NCBI GenBank assembly: GCA_023422775.1
Contig: JAFAGM010000131.1
Location: 65,752 to 129,751 of the forward strand
DNA from: Pseudomonadota bacterium
GTDB lineage: Bacteria > Pseudomonadota > Alphaproteobacteria > Rhizobiales > Xanthobacteraceae
Length of the DNA: 64,000 nucleotides
Direction: 5' to 3'
Shown here: in pieces, positions 15,194-23,820 of the stretch
How positions within the stretch are numbered: position 1 is the stretch's first letter
Layout of the letters: each line of letters opens with the position of its first letter
Notes under the pieces: model-generated
Told to the model about the DNA's origin: nothing
What the model saw: the letters and a program-made list of their open reading frames with translations, nothing else
Database searches by the model: none
Position numbers and translations under genes: made by a program

Positions 15194-15865
15194 ATGTTTG
15201 TCAACGTCAACGCGCATCCCGGAAGCAGGCCGACGGCTCTCGGGCAGCTTGGTGAGCTTTCGCGGGCAAGGGTAATCCTGAGCGAATTCAAATACAACAA
15301 GGGTACGGAAATCTTTGGAGAGGCCGAGCCCGCCGACTATGTCTACCAGGTCGTGGACGGTGCCGTTCGCACCCACAAGCTTCTCTCCGACGGCCGCCGC
15401 CAGATTGGCGCCTTCCATTTGCCCGGCGATATTTTCGGGCTGGAGAACGGTGCAACCCACCGGTTTACCGCCGAAGCGATCGTCGAAACGACAGTAAGGC
15501 TGATGAAGCGCTGCAGCCTGGAGCACGTCGCCGAGACCGACGCGCTGGTCGCGCTCGATCTCCTGAATATGACGACGACCAGTCTCCGGCATGCCGAGGA
15601 TCACATGCTGCTGCTCGGGCGCAAGACGTCGCTCGAGCGGGTCGCCGCATTCCTGCTCGAGATGGATCCCCGCCTGACCGCCGCCGGCGTCATGGCGCTT
15701 CCGATGTCGCGTCGCGATATCGCCGACTATCTCGGCCTGACACTCGAAACGGTCTCGCGGGCGCTCTCTCACCTTCACGGTATGGGCATCCTTGGCTTTC
15801 TTGGTCAGACCCAGAGGCAAATCGTGTTGCTGGACCGCGAACGGTTGGCGGCATTGGACCTATAG
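15194..15865 (+). CDS. Crp/Fnr family transcriptional regulator, FixK-like
   Basis: A 223-residue activator. Residues ~25-130 form the cyclic-nucleotide-binding-type beta roll (KGTEIFGEAEPADYVYQVVDGAVR). The C-terminal helix-turn-helix is SRRDIADYLGLTLETVSRAL; the E-x2-S-R of its recognition helix is the set used by FNR/FixK proteins to read TTGAT half-sites. It lacks the N-terminal cysteine cluster of true FNR, so it would not sense oxygen directly through an Fe-S centre. Rhizobial FixK proteins activate microaerobic and denitrification genes. It is divergent from the small exported-protein/FixJ-like pair, which could control it in the manner of FixJ-fixK. Confidence 0.92.
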   Translation: MFVNVNAHPGSRPTALGQLGELSRARVILSEFKYNKGTEIFGEAEPADYVYQVVDGAVRTHKLLSDGRRQIGAFHLPGDIFGLENGATHRFTAEAIVETTVRLMKRCSLEHVAETDALVALDLLNMTTTSLRHAEDHMLLLGRKTSLERVAAFLLEMDPRLTAAGVMALPMSRRDIADYLGLTLETVSRALSHLHGMGILGFLGQTQRQIVLLDRERLAALDL

Positions 15866-16140
15866 GACGAAGCAGGGATGCTACTTCACCTCGGACAGGC
15901 GCGGAGGGCCGACGAGTCTGGATTGATCGAGCAAGGATTGATCGCGCACCCAATGCACGCAACCGTGATTAGCCGGAAATCCGTCATGGCGATGATCGTT
16001 GATCGCGGAACCGGGAACGTCACCGCAACGCCTTGAGGATAAACGGTCGCGCGCGTTCACGTCGCGCGTGCGTCCCGACGCCAATCGCATTAAGCTACCA
16101 TCGGATGTGATGCTGGGCGGCACATCCATCGGAACATCGG

Positions 16141-16419
16141 ATGAAGCAGCATACTTGGTATGTGACCTTCGAAATCCCGTGGAGAGGCACCGCAGTTCGA
16201 AGCCGCCGCTCTCGGTCGACCCAGACCTTTGAGAGCGAAGCGGAGGCCAAGAAATTTGCGCGCGCCAAATTCGACGAAGGCCTGATCCTGACCGCCGGAA
16301 CGATCGTTCCCCACTTGCCGAAACGCGCGATCCCGTCGGGAAGTATCCCGACATGGCTTGAGGAAGGACAGGAACACGCCACGGCGGAAAATTCGGGCGT
16401 TGTCAGGGAAGCAAAATAG
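16141..16419 (+). CDS. Small conserved-type hypothetical protein
   Basis: A 92-residue basic protein without signal peptide or membrane helix. The block SRSTQTFESEAEAKKFARAKFDEGL looks like a genuine folded helix, and proteins of this type are familiar from Bradyrhizobium genomes, but I cannot assign a function. It begins 275 bases after the FixK-like gene, a gap in which I see nothing definite. Confidence 0.62.
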   Translation: MKQHTWYVTFEIPWRGTAVRSRRSRSTQTFESEAEAKKFARAKFDEGLILTAGTIVPHLPKRAIPSGSIPTWLEEGQEHATAENSGVVREAK

Positions 16420-16645
16420 CCTTCCTCGCGGCTCCATATGCACGCTATCAAACACAAGCGTTGGAGCACACCGGAACCGACACCCATCGATGACGATACG
16501 CCAATTGCGTTTGAGTGTTGCCATTTTGGCACGCGGATTTTCGCACAAAGTACCTAGGATTCACGTTGCAAGTCGGAATCAGTGCAACGCCTGTAACGCC
16601 GTTGGCGGGGACAAAATCAAGCCGACGGGGATTGGAGAGAAACCT

Positions 16646-17413
16646 ATGAAACGCTTTCTGCTGGCTTCCGTTGGAATAGTAGCTTTGGTCGGCATGGCCG
16701 CCCCCGCATCTGCTGCGGACATGGCTGTCAAGGCGCGGCCGCCGGCGCCGGTGGTGGCTCCGATCTATGACTGGACCGGCTTCTACATCGGCGCCAATGG
16801 CGGCTGGGGTCAAAGCCGCAACTGCTGGGATTTCGTTGACGCGACCGGCGGGATTTTGTTCGCTGAGGGCTGCAACGACCGGTCCGGCGGCGTCGCCGGC
16901 GGCCAGATCGGATATCGCTGGCAGGCCAGCCAGTGGGTGTTCGGTTTGGAAGCCCAGGGCGATTGGGCCGATCTCAGCAGCACGCGCCTCAGCGTGTTCG
17001 ATCCCACGTTCTCCATTCGCACCAAGACCGATGGTATCGGCCTCTTTACCGGCCAGATCGGTTATGCCTGGAACGCAGCATTGCTGTACGTAAAGGGCGG
17101 CGCGGCGGTGACGAGCAATCGCTTCAGCATCCTCGATAATCTCAACTTCGGCGCTGAAGTGGCCTCCGCAAGCTCGACCCGCTGGGGTGGCGTCGTGGGT
17201 GTCGGATTTGAATACGGCTTTACACCGAACTGGTCGTTCGGTGTCGAGTACGACCACTTGTTCATGGGAGACGCCAACAATTCGTTCTCGTCTCCCGCAT
17301 TCGTTGCCGGTGTGATCAACAACCGGGTCGGTCAGGACATCGACATGGTCACCGTGCGTCTCAACTACCGCTTCGGCGGTTATGGCGTGCCGCCGGTAGC
17401 GGCCCGCTACTGA
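16646..17413 (+). CDS. Outer-membrane beta-barrel protein (Omp25/31-like porin family)
   Basis: A 255-residue outer-membrane protein. The signal peptide (1-23) ends APASAADMAVK. The mature start YDWTGFYIGANGGWG is the hallmark of rhizobial Omp25/31-type barrels. The chain shows alternating aromatic/polar strands (e.g. WSFGVEYDHLFMGD) and ends in a penetrating strand VTVRLNYRFG just before the short C-terminus. The ATG at 16646 has GGAG 8 bases upstream. A strong terminator follows. Such proteins are abundant structural or weakly pore-forming barrels. Confidence 0.93.
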   Translation: MKRFLLASVGIVALVGMAAPASAADMAVKARPPAPVVAPIYDWTGFYIGANGGWGQSRNCWDFVDATGGILFAEGCNDRSGGVAGGQIGYRWQASQWVFGLEAQGDWADLSSTRLSVFDPTFSIRTKTDGIGLFTGQIGYAWNAALLYVKGGAAVTSNRFSILDNLNFGAEVASASSTRWGGVVGVGFEYGFTPNWSFGVEYDHLFMGDANNSFSSPAFVAGVINNRVGQDIDMVTVRLNYRFGGYGVPPVAARY

Positions 17414-17433
17414 CCTCTCTCTCCGGCGTACTG

Positions 17434-17465
17434 AAGCCCCGGCATTTCCATGCCGGGGCTTTTTT
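17434..17465 (+). terminator. Rho-independent terminator after the outer-membrane protein gene
   Basis: AAGCCCCGGCA and TGCCGGGGCTT form an 11-bp stem around a TTTCCA loop, followed by a run of six T. Confidence 0.92.
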
Positions 17466-17496
17466 GCGCCCTGAGTTTTCGCGGGATGCGTGAACC

Positions 17497-17775
17497 CTAC
17501 TGTAGCCCCAGCAGTGAACGGCGATAGCCGCTGCTACGGGCTTGCTCCCGGCAGACAAAGCTCCCGGTGAAGCCGCGGCCATAGCGTCGTTGCCGCTTCG
17601 AGTAATAGATGCCCTTGCCGAGATCGAGCCAGACGATCACATCCGAAGGGCAATGCCGTTGCGCCTGCGCTTCGTAGCGGAACGTCGTCAGCGGATTCGC
17701 AAACGCGCTTGCGACACCGCAGGCAATGATCGAAGCCGTGAACACACCGATCACGCAAAGCCGGAAACCTCGCAT
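17497..17775 (-). CDS. Small secreted protein, KG-x-YG-x-G-FVC type
   Basis: A 92-residue protein. A signal peptide covers residues 1-26 (CVIGVFTASIIACGVASAFA). The mature part has CPSDVIVWLDLGKGIYYSK, RRYGRGFTGSFVC and a final SGYRRS. Many alphaproteobacteria carry small secreted proteins with this 'D-x-G-x-Y-H/Y-x-K...YG...G-x-F-V-C...G-x-R' pattern; their role is not known. The ATG at 17773-17775 is chosen because it opens a proper signal peptide. It lies downstream of the next gene on the same strand. Confidence 0.8.
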   Translation of the reverse strand: MRGFRLCVIGVFTASIIACGVASAFANPLTTFRYEAQAQRHCPSDVIVWLDLGKGIYYSKRQRRYGRGFTGSFVCREQARSSGYRRSLLGLQ

Positions 17776-17867
17776 CGACACGCTGCCTTGCTTTCGATCA
17801 TCGCCCGAACGATCGCAGCCGTTCAGTCGAACCAATCCCGCAGGAACGCTCGATCGCACCGCTTCGG

Positions 17868-18083
17868 CTAAGCCTGCGTTGAGAAAAGGCGAACCGACCG
17901 CTCTCGCAAACCCGTCGTACCATCGGAACCGATTTTTTCTTCGGCGCCGCCGCGGCGCTCTTCTTTCGAGAGGCGGGACCAGTTCTCTGCCTCGGCCATC
18001 CACAGAACCCGGTTTTCCGGTTCACGCCTTGCGAGTTGCCTGCACAGCATGGCGCGCAGGTCGAACTCCGACTGACCAGCCAT
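17868..18083 (-). CDS. Small conserved hypothetical protein
   Basis: A 71-residue soluble, charged protein. The segment DLRAMLCRQLARREPENRVLWMAEAENWSRLSKEE is a compact amphipathic helix pair that I recognise as recurring in Bradyrhizobium-group genomes, but no function is known to me. The ATG at 18081-18083 is preceded by GGGG; a longer frame upstream reads non-typical residues. Confidence 0.68.
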   Translation of the reverse strand: MAGQSEFDLRAMLCRQLARREPENRVLWMAEAENWSRLSKEERRGGAEEKIGSDGTTGLRERSVRLFSTQA

Positions 18084-18147
18084 TGGCACCCCCTGCCTGA
18101 GGGTTGAATTGGTCTCGAAATTTAGCACAAGCGCCCTGACCGGGACT

Positions 18148-18165
18148 ATTGCCCCAATGGCCAAT
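18148..18165. promoter_or_regulatory. ATTG-N10-CAAT element, possible operator
   Basis: ATTGCCCCAATGGCCAAT matches the 15051-15068 element at 16 of 18 positions and lies 65 bases before the small gene starting at 18083 and 196 bases before the TRAP operon start. Confidence 0.35.
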
Positions 18166-18360
18166 GTCCCCAACGCGCAGTTGGGAGGATTCCTGCCTTG
18201 ACTGCCCGGAGCAACTCCGAAAACCTGCCTTCTCGGGGACTGAGTTCAGCAGTCTTCTTCGGGCGAGGTCTGCGGCGACAGGCCATCTCCGGAAGGAACG
18301 GCTGCTGAAAGTGGTACGTCTATTGCTTCGAAGCAGCAGGCGTGCGGGGGATGATACCTT

Positions 18361-18906
18361 ATGGTGCGTGTGTTTCTGGATCGGCTCTACCTTCTCTCCG
18401 GCTATCTCGCCGGACTTTTTCTCATTGCGATTTTTGTACTGATGCTGCTGCTGTCGGGCGGCCGGCCACTCGGCATCAATATTCCGGCGGGCGATGACTT
18501 CATCTCGTGGTGCATGGCGGCGACGGCCTTTCTGGGACTCGCGCATACGTTCAAGCATGGCGAGATGATCCGCGTCGGCCTCCTGATCGACCGCCTCAGC
18601 GACAAGGCCCGCCATTATGTCGAGATCGCAACGCTGCTGATTGGCGTCGGCTTCATCGGCTTTTTCGCATGGCACGCTTCGGTCATGACCTGGCAATCGC
18701 TGAAATTCTCCGACATCTCGCAGGGTGTCATCGCAGTGCCGCTGTGGATTCCGCAGCTTGGCTACAGCGGCGGCCTCGTGATTCTTTTCATCGCCTTTGT
18801 GGACGAGTTGATCCATGTCCTGCGCGGCTTCGCGCCGCGCTACGAATTGCCAAAGCCACAGAGCGCCGAGGAAGTCGTCGAGCGCGCCATGCAGAGCGGG
18901 GTCTGA
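18361..18906 (+). CDS. TRAP transporter small permease (DctQ family)
   Basis: A 181-residue inner-membrane protein with four predicted helices (about 15-35, 50-70, 88-108 and 130-150), the topology of DctQ. The GGRPLGINIPAGDDFISWCM region and GLAHTFKHGEMIRVGLL are typical. TRAP small permeases pair with DctM to form a Na+-driven uptake channel fed by a periplasmic receptor. It is the first gene of a dctQMP operon; the dctM start follows its stop by one base. Confidence 0.92.
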   Translation: MVRVFLDRLYLLSGYLAGLFLIAIFVLMLLLSGGRPLGINIPAGDDFISWCMAATAFLGLAHTFKHGEMIRVGLLIDRLSDKARHYVEIATLLIGVGFIGFFAWHASVMTWQSLKFSDISQGVIAVPLWIPQLGYSGGLVILFIAFVDELIHVLRGFAPRYELPKPQSAEEVVERAMQSGV

Positions 18907-18907
18907 C

Positions 18908-20215
18908 ATGGAGCTCCTCTCCATCGCCGCCATACTTCTCGGATTTCTGGCGCTGCTGCTCGGCGCCGGCGTCTGGATCGGCGTCGCCTTGATGGCGACG
19001 GGATGGGCCGGCATGCAGTTCGCCGGCGGCGGCATTCCGGCGGGCAGCGTGCTGGCGACAACGGTATGGGGCAACAGCGCCTCGTGGTCGCTCGCGGCTC
19101 TGCCGCTCTTCATCTGGATGGGCGAAATTCTGTTTCGAACGCGGCTGTCAGAGGAAATGTTCCGGGGATTTGCGCCCTGGCTGAACTGGCTGCCGGGCAG
19201 ACTGATGCACGTCAACGTGCTCGCCTGCGGCGTGTTCGGCTCGGTGTCGGGATCGTCGGCTGCGACCTGCGCCACAGTCGCCAAGATCGCCCTGCCGGAA
19301 TTGAAGAAGCGCGGCTATGACGAAAACCTGAGCCTCGGCTCGCTGGCCGGTGCGGGCACGCTTGGCATTCTCATCCCGCCGTCGATCACCATGGTGATCT
19401 ACGCCGTGCAGGCGAACGTCTCGATCATTCAGGTTTTCCTCGCTGGATTTCTGCCGGGCCTTTTGGTGATGGCGCTCTATTCCGGCTACATCGCGATATG
19501 GTCGCTGGCGCATCCCAACCGCACGCCAGCGGCCGATCCGTCCATGAGCTTTCGCCAGCGCATCTCGGAATCGCTCAATCTCATTCCCTGCCTGCTGCTG
19601 ATCGCCTTCGTCTTCCTGTCGTTGCTGATGGGCTGGGCGACCGCAACGGAATGCGCGGCCTGGGGCGTGCTGGGATCGCTCGCGATCGCATGGTGGCAGG
19701 GCGCGCTGACGTGGGAATCCTTCTGGGCGAGCGTCATGGGTGCGACGCGAGTAAACTGCATGATCCTGCTGATCCTGGCGGGCGCCTCCTACATGGGCAC
19801 GTCGATGGCCTATACCGGCATCCCGATGGCGCTCGCGAGCTGGGTGAACAGCCTCCAGCTCAGCCCCTATGCGCTGATCGCGGCACTGACCGTCATGTAC
19901 ATCGTGCTCGGCGCGGCGCTCGACGGTATTTCCATGATCGTGCTGACCACCGCCATCGTCATTCCGATGGTGCAGCAGGCCGGTTTCGATCTGATCTGGT
20001 TCGGCATCTTCCTGGTGCTGGTGGTGGAAATGGCGGAAGTCTCCCCGCCCGTCGGCTTCAATCTGTTCGTGCTGCAGACCATGAGCGGCAAGGACTCCAA
20101 CACGGTCGCCAAGGCGGCCCTGCCGTTCTTCTTTTTGCTAGTGCTCGCGGTTGCCATCATCACGGTCTTTCCTGATATCGTGATGGTGCTGCCACGAATG
20201 GCGTTTCCTGGATAG
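18908..20215 (+). CDS. TRAP transporter large permease (DctM family)
   Basis: A 435-residue inner-membrane protein with roughly a dozen hydrophobic segments. Family signatures include SGSSAATCATVAKIALPELKK near residue 115 and PPSITMVIYAV, plus VEMAEVSPPVGFNLFVLQ in the last quarter. I chose the ATG at 18908-18910 right after the dctQ stop. The substrate is set by the DctP receptor encoded next. Confidence 0.95.
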   Translation: MELLSIAAILLGFLALLLGAGVWIGVALMATGWAGMQFAGGGIPAGSVLATTVWGNSASWSLAALPLFIWMGEILFRTRLSEEMFRGFAPWLNWLPGRLMHVNVLACGVFGSVSGSSAATCATVAKIALPELKKRGYDENLSLGSLAGAGTLGILIPPSITMVIYAVQANVSIIQVFLAGFLPGLLVMALYSGYIAIWSLAHPNRTPAADPSMSFRQRISESLNLIPCLLLIAFVFLSLLMGWATATECAAWGVLGSLAIAWWQGALTWESFWASVMGATRVNCMILLILAGASYMGTSMAYTGIPMALASWVNSLQLSPYALIAALTVMYIVLGAALDGISMIVLTTAIVIPMVQQAGFDLIWFGIFLVLVVEMAEVSPPVGFNLFVLQTMSGKDSNTVAKAALPFFFLLVLAVAIITVFPDIVMVLPRMAFPG

Positions 20216-20229
20216 AAAGAGGTATTGTG

Positions 20230-21219
20230 ATGCTAAGGCTTGTTAAAACATGCGCGATGGCCGCCCTTGTCGCGGCGCTTGCCGTTCCGGCACTTGTCGT
20301 TCCAGCAGCGGCGCAGACGAAATGGAATCTGCCGGCGGCCTATCCCGCCGACAATCCGCATTCGGTGAACCTGATCGCGTTTGCCAAGGACGTGAACGAC
20401 GCCACCGGCGGCAAGCTGCAGATCACCGTGCATCCCGCGGCGTCGCTGTTCAAGGCGCCGGAAATCAAGCGCGCGGTTGCTACCGGGCAGGCGCAGGTGG
20501 GCGAGGTCCTGATCTCGCTACACGAGAATGAAGATCCGATGTTCGGCGTCGACGTCGTCCCGTTCCTGGCGACGAGCTATCCGGCGGCCAGGAAGCTGTG
20601 GCTGGCGTCGAAACCCGCCGTGGAAAAGAAGCTCGCATCGCAAGGCCTGATGTTGCTGTTTGCGGTGCCATGGGGCCCGCAGGGCATCTACGCCAAGAAG
20701 GACATCAATACCCTCGAGGACATGAAGGGCCTGAAGTGGCGCGCCTACAATGTCGGCACCTCTCGCATCGCCGAACTTGTCGGCGCGCAGCCCATCACCA
20801 TCCAGGCGGCGGAACTGCCGCAGGCGCTGGCGACCGGCGTGGTGAACGCGTTCATGACCTCGGGCTCGACCGGCTATGACAGCAAGGCCTGGGAAAGCAT
20901 GACGCACTTCTACGATACGCAAGCCTGGATTCCGAAGAACGTGACCTTCGTGAACAAGGCGGCCTTTGACGCGCTCGACAAGCCGACCCAGGAGGCGATC
21001 CTCAAGGCGGCGGCGGTCGCGGAAGAACGCGGCTGGAAGCTCGCGGAGGAGAAAGCGAAATGGTACCTCCAACAGCTCGAGGCCAACAAGATGAAGGTAC
21101 TGCCGCCGCCTCCGGCGCTGAAGTCGGGCCTCGAGAAAGTCGGCGAGCAGTTGACGGCCGACTGGCTCAAGAAGGCCGGCGCGGATGGTGAAGCCGTGAT
21201 CGCCAGCTACAAGAAGTAG
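20230..21219 (+). CDS. TRAP transporter substrate-binding protein (DctP family)
   Basis: A 329-residue periplasmic receptor with a signal peptide (1-26, ending VVPAAAQ). The mature protein starts TKWNLPAAYPADNPHSVNLIAFAKDV, and the DctP specificity region contains LKWRAYNVGTSRIAELVGAQP, where the Arg normally salt-bridges a substrate carboxylate. A GTG three bases upstream is an alternative start. It is last in the dctQMP operon; a long hairpin follows. The substrate is probably a carboxylic acid, otherwise unknown. Confidence 0.93.
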   Translation: MLRLVKTCAMAALVAALAVPALVVPAAAQTKWNLPAAYPADNPHSVNLIAFAKDVNDATGGKLQITVHPAASLFKAPEIKRAVATGQAQVGEVLISLHENEDPMFGVDVVPFLATSYPAARKLWLASKPAVEKKLASQGLMLLFAVPWGPQGIYAKKDINTLEDMKGLKWRAYNVGTSRIAELVGAQPITIQAAELPQALATGVVNAFMTSGSTGYDSKAWESMTHFYDTQAWIPKNVTFVNKAAFDALDKPTQEAILKAAAVAEERGWKLAEEKAKWYLQQLEANKMKVLPPPPALKSGLEKVGEQLTADWLKKAGADGEAVIASYKK

Positions 21220-21233
21220 CCCTGTCGTCCTTC

Positions 21234-21267
21234 AATAGCGTCAGGCGTTCGATCGCCGGACGCTATT
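21234..21267 (+). terminator. Long hairpin after the TRAP operon
   Basis: AATAGCGTC and GACGCTATT form a 9-bp outer stem with an additional GGCG/CGCC inner stem, 14 bases after the dctP stop. No T-run follows, so termination may be Rho-dependent or weak. Confidence 0.5.
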
Positions 21268-21402
21268 CGACTGCATCGGCGCGCCCGAGCCCACGTCCCT
21301 TGCAGTCACCGAGCATGTCGTTTGCAATCCTGGGTTAACTGGGCCAAAATTACGTAGCTTTCGCAAAGCGTCGAATGGACCGGCCCATCGAAGGGAGCAT
21401 CC

Positions 21403-21996
21403 ATGAAACTCGACGAAGCGCAGGTTAAGCTACAGCTCATCCAGGACTATGTTCCGGTCGGCAATCACAACCGTCCGGGCGACAAGCTCACGCCTACCTC
21501 GATCACGATTCACAACACGGACAATAGCTCGAAGGGCGCCAATTCGGCTGCCCATGCAAAATACATGAAGGGGCCGGATGCCCAGAAACGGGAGGTGTCC
21601 TGGCATTTCACGGTCGACGACAAGTTCGTCTACCAAAGTCTGCCGACGACGGAGATCGGCTGGCACTCCGGCGCCAGGGCCGGCAATCATTCGAGCATCG
21701 GTATCGAAATCTGCGAGCACTCGGACATGAAGGATGTCGCCGGCGCCTACAGCCGCGCGGCGCTTTTGACGGCCTGGCTCGCCTATCGTCTGAACATTCG
21801 AGTGCCCAATGGCGTCCTCCAGCATCACGATTGGTCCGGAAAGAATTGCCCGCATATCCTGCGCAAGGACGGCAACAAGGGCTGGAAGAATTTCATCAAG
21901 GAGGTTCAGGACATCTACGATCAGCTTGAGCCGGTCGAGGCGACTGACATCGCCTACAACAAAAAGGGGCATCACGCGGTCAAGAAGCCAGCCTGA
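21403..21996 (+). CDS. N-acetylmuramoyl-L-alanine amidase (Amidase_2/PGRP fold)
   Basis: A 197-residue protein that should cleave the amide bond between N-acetylmuramic acid and the stem peptide of peptidoglycan. The zinc site is suggested by His37 in ITIHNTD and by QHHDWSGKNCP near residue 145. The core WHFTVDDKFVYQSLPTTEIGWHSG and SIGIEICEHSD is typical of CwlA-like and phage-type Amidase_2 enzymes. No signal peptide or membrane helix is present, so how it would reach the wall is unclear. The ATG at 21403 has GGGAG about 7 bases upstream. Confidence 0.9.
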   Translation: MKLDEAQVKLQLIQDYVPVGNHNRPGDKLTPTSITIHNTDNSSKGANSAAHAKYMKGPDAQKREVSWHFTVDDKFVYQSLPTTEIGWHSGARAGNHSSIGIEICEHSDMKDVAGAYSRAALLTAWLAYRLNIRVPNGVLQHHDWSGKNCPHILRKDGNKGWKNFIKEVQDIYDQLEPVEATDIAYNKKGHHAVKKPA

Positions 21997-22019
21997 GCCG
22001 GAACTCCGCTCCCCGCTTC

Positions 22020-22562
22020 TCAGCGAAGGTTGCGGCGCCGCCATCCATCGGGCGAAGGCTCGCCGTTGCCAGACAGAACCTGAGCAGCGCCAACGATGCC
22101 GCGTCGGAAGGCTTCGTCGAATGTGACGCCGCGGGCTTGCCGACGGTGCATCCGGCCGTGCCAGTCGATCTACCACCGTGTGTCCCATCCGAGCCGCCGG
22201 TCATCCCAAACCAATTGCCCGATCAAGGCGGCTTCCCCACCCTGTTCGGCCGCAACCGCCACCAGGGTCGAGGACGGCACCGTCATGAGTTTGACGCCGT
22301 TCAGGTTCGGTTTCGCCAACGCTTGCGCGTCGGGCAGCACCATGCGCATTCCGCGCCTGTGCCAGTCGGCGGTCACCGGCGAGCCTCTCGGCTTGATGAG
22401 GACGTCCTCCAGACACGAGGCGAAGCCGATGATTCGGTTCGCCTCGCCCTCACCGGTAACGACGGTCTGCGCCCGGTAGAGATCAGCGCCCGCCGCAGCC
22501 ATCGTGCCGACGCACCAAGCAAGGATGGATGCGAGGAATGATAATGGCGCGGGCCGCGCCAG
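22020..22562 (-). pseudogene. Decayed DUF2066-like exported protein gene
   Basis: The frame reads a signal-like LSFLASILAWCVG, then ADLYRAQTVVTGEGEANR and GFASCLEDVLIK, which I match to the DUF2066-type exported protein of rhizobia. No ATG, GTG or TTG precedes the signal-like part. After CLEDVLIK the sequence jumps to what looks like the far C-terminal half, suggesting an internal deletion. At 22170-22172 a TAG interrupts the frame; beyond it the same frame continues with family-like GVTFDEAFRRGIVGAAQVLSGN to a TGA at 22020-22022. An open frame of 110 codons remains (22170-22502) but is unlikely to make a working protein. Confidence 0.75.
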
Positions 22563-22641
22563 CGCGTTTCAAACCGGGCCGTCGTCCTGTCAAATGCAAA
22601 TCAACCACGACGATGCCTCCGCGGCTCCCGCAGACGCGACT

Positions 22642-23820
22642 TCACCTGCCTCCCTTGCGCCGCATCAGCGCGGCGAAGAGCGCCGTGATGCCGAACTGCC
22701 ACGGCTCGCAGGCGCCGCTGTAGCGCATGCGGTTGGTCAGCCGGCCGAGCTTTGGCGTCGCGACCGTCACCAGATCGCCCTCGACGTGGGTGAACCCCTG
22801 CCCCTTGGCGGCACGATCCTGGATCGGCGCGAACATGGTGCCTAGGAACAGCACGAAACCATCAGGATATTGATGGTTCTCGTTGATGGTCTGCCCGACG
22901 ATATCGGTCGGATCGCGGCTGATCTGCGTCAGCGAGGATGCGCCGTGCAGCACGAACCCTTCCGGCCCCTTCACTTCCAGCGAGATATCCATCTTCCGCA
23001 CGTCGTCGAGCGTGAAGCCCGCGTCGAAGAAGCGCACGAACGGCCCGATGGCGCAGGACGCGTTGTTGTCCTTGGCCTTGGAGAGCAGCAACGCCGAGCG
23101 ACCCTCGAAGTCGCGCAGGTTGACATCGTTGCCGAGGCTGGCGCCGACGATGCGGCCGTCGCTGGTTACCACCAGTACTACCTCCGGCTCCGGGTTGTTC
23201 CAGGTCGATTTCGGATGCAATCCGGCATCGACGCAGGTGCCGACCGCGGACAGCACGGGGGCCTTGGTGAACACTTCGGCGTCCGGTCCGATGCCGACTT
23301 CGAGATACTGGCTCCAGGCGTTCTGCGCGACCAGCACCTCCTTCACATGCTGCGCCTCAGCCGAGCCCGGCTTCAACCGGGAAAGATCCGTGCCGACGAT
23401 CCGCGTCACCTCGGCCCGGATGGCCGCTGCCGAATCCGGATTGCCGCGCGCCCGCTCCTCGATTACGCGCTCGAGCATCGAAATCGCAAACGTCACCCCG
23501 GCAGCCTTGATGACCTGCAGGTCGATCGGGGCGAGTAGCCATGGCCTGGCCGGATCACGGTTGTCCGGCGGCGTGTTGTTCAGGAGGTCCTGCAGCGAAC
23601 ATATCCGCTCGCCGCGCGCGGACCGCAGCGCGCCGGCGGGATCGGCTTCAGCGGCCAGCTGGCTGGCGGTAGGGAAATCGTTCGTGATGTCGAACACGCC
23701 GTCCTGACGGATTGCCACCACCGACGGGCTGCCGAGATCCGGACGCCAGACCCGCCCCATCAGCGCGGCAGCGGCGAAATCGTCAGGCAAAATGAAGGCG
23801 GCGTCGGTAGCGATCGGCAT
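22642..23820 (-). CDS. Fumarylacetoacetate hydrolase (FAH) family protein
   Basis: A 392-residue protein. The C-terminal two thirds hold the FAH fold: the metal-binding acidic residues are expected in TWNNPEPEVVLVV (E-P-E) and SLGNDVNLRDFE. FAH-family enzymes hydrolyse or hydrate keto acids in aromatic or sugar-acid breakdown; the long forms of ~390 residues are often annotated as fumarylacetoacetate hydrolases of sugar-acid pathways. The precise substrate is not clear. The ATG at 23818-23820 starts the conserved part; longer in-frame reading is not family-like. It stands alone. Confidence 0.88.
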   Translation of the reverse strand: MPIATDAAFILPDDFAAAALMGRVWRPDLGSPSVVAIRQDGVFDITNDFPTASQLAAEADPAGALRSARGERICSLQDLLNNTPPDNRDPARPWLLAPIDLQVIKAAGVTFAISMLERVIEERARGNPDSAAAIRAEVTRIVGTDLSRLKPGSAEAQHVKEVLVAQNAWSQYLEVGIGPDAEVFTKAPVLSAVGTCVDAGLHPKSTWNNPEPEVVLVVTSDGRIVGASLGNDVNLRDFEGRSALLLSKAKDNNASCAIGPFVRFFDAGFTLDDVRKMDISLEVKGPEGFVLHGASSLTQISRDPTDIVGQTINENHQYPDGFVLFLGTMFAPIQDRAAKGQGFTHVEGDLVTVATPKLGRLTNRMRYSGACEPWQFGITALFAALMRRKGGR

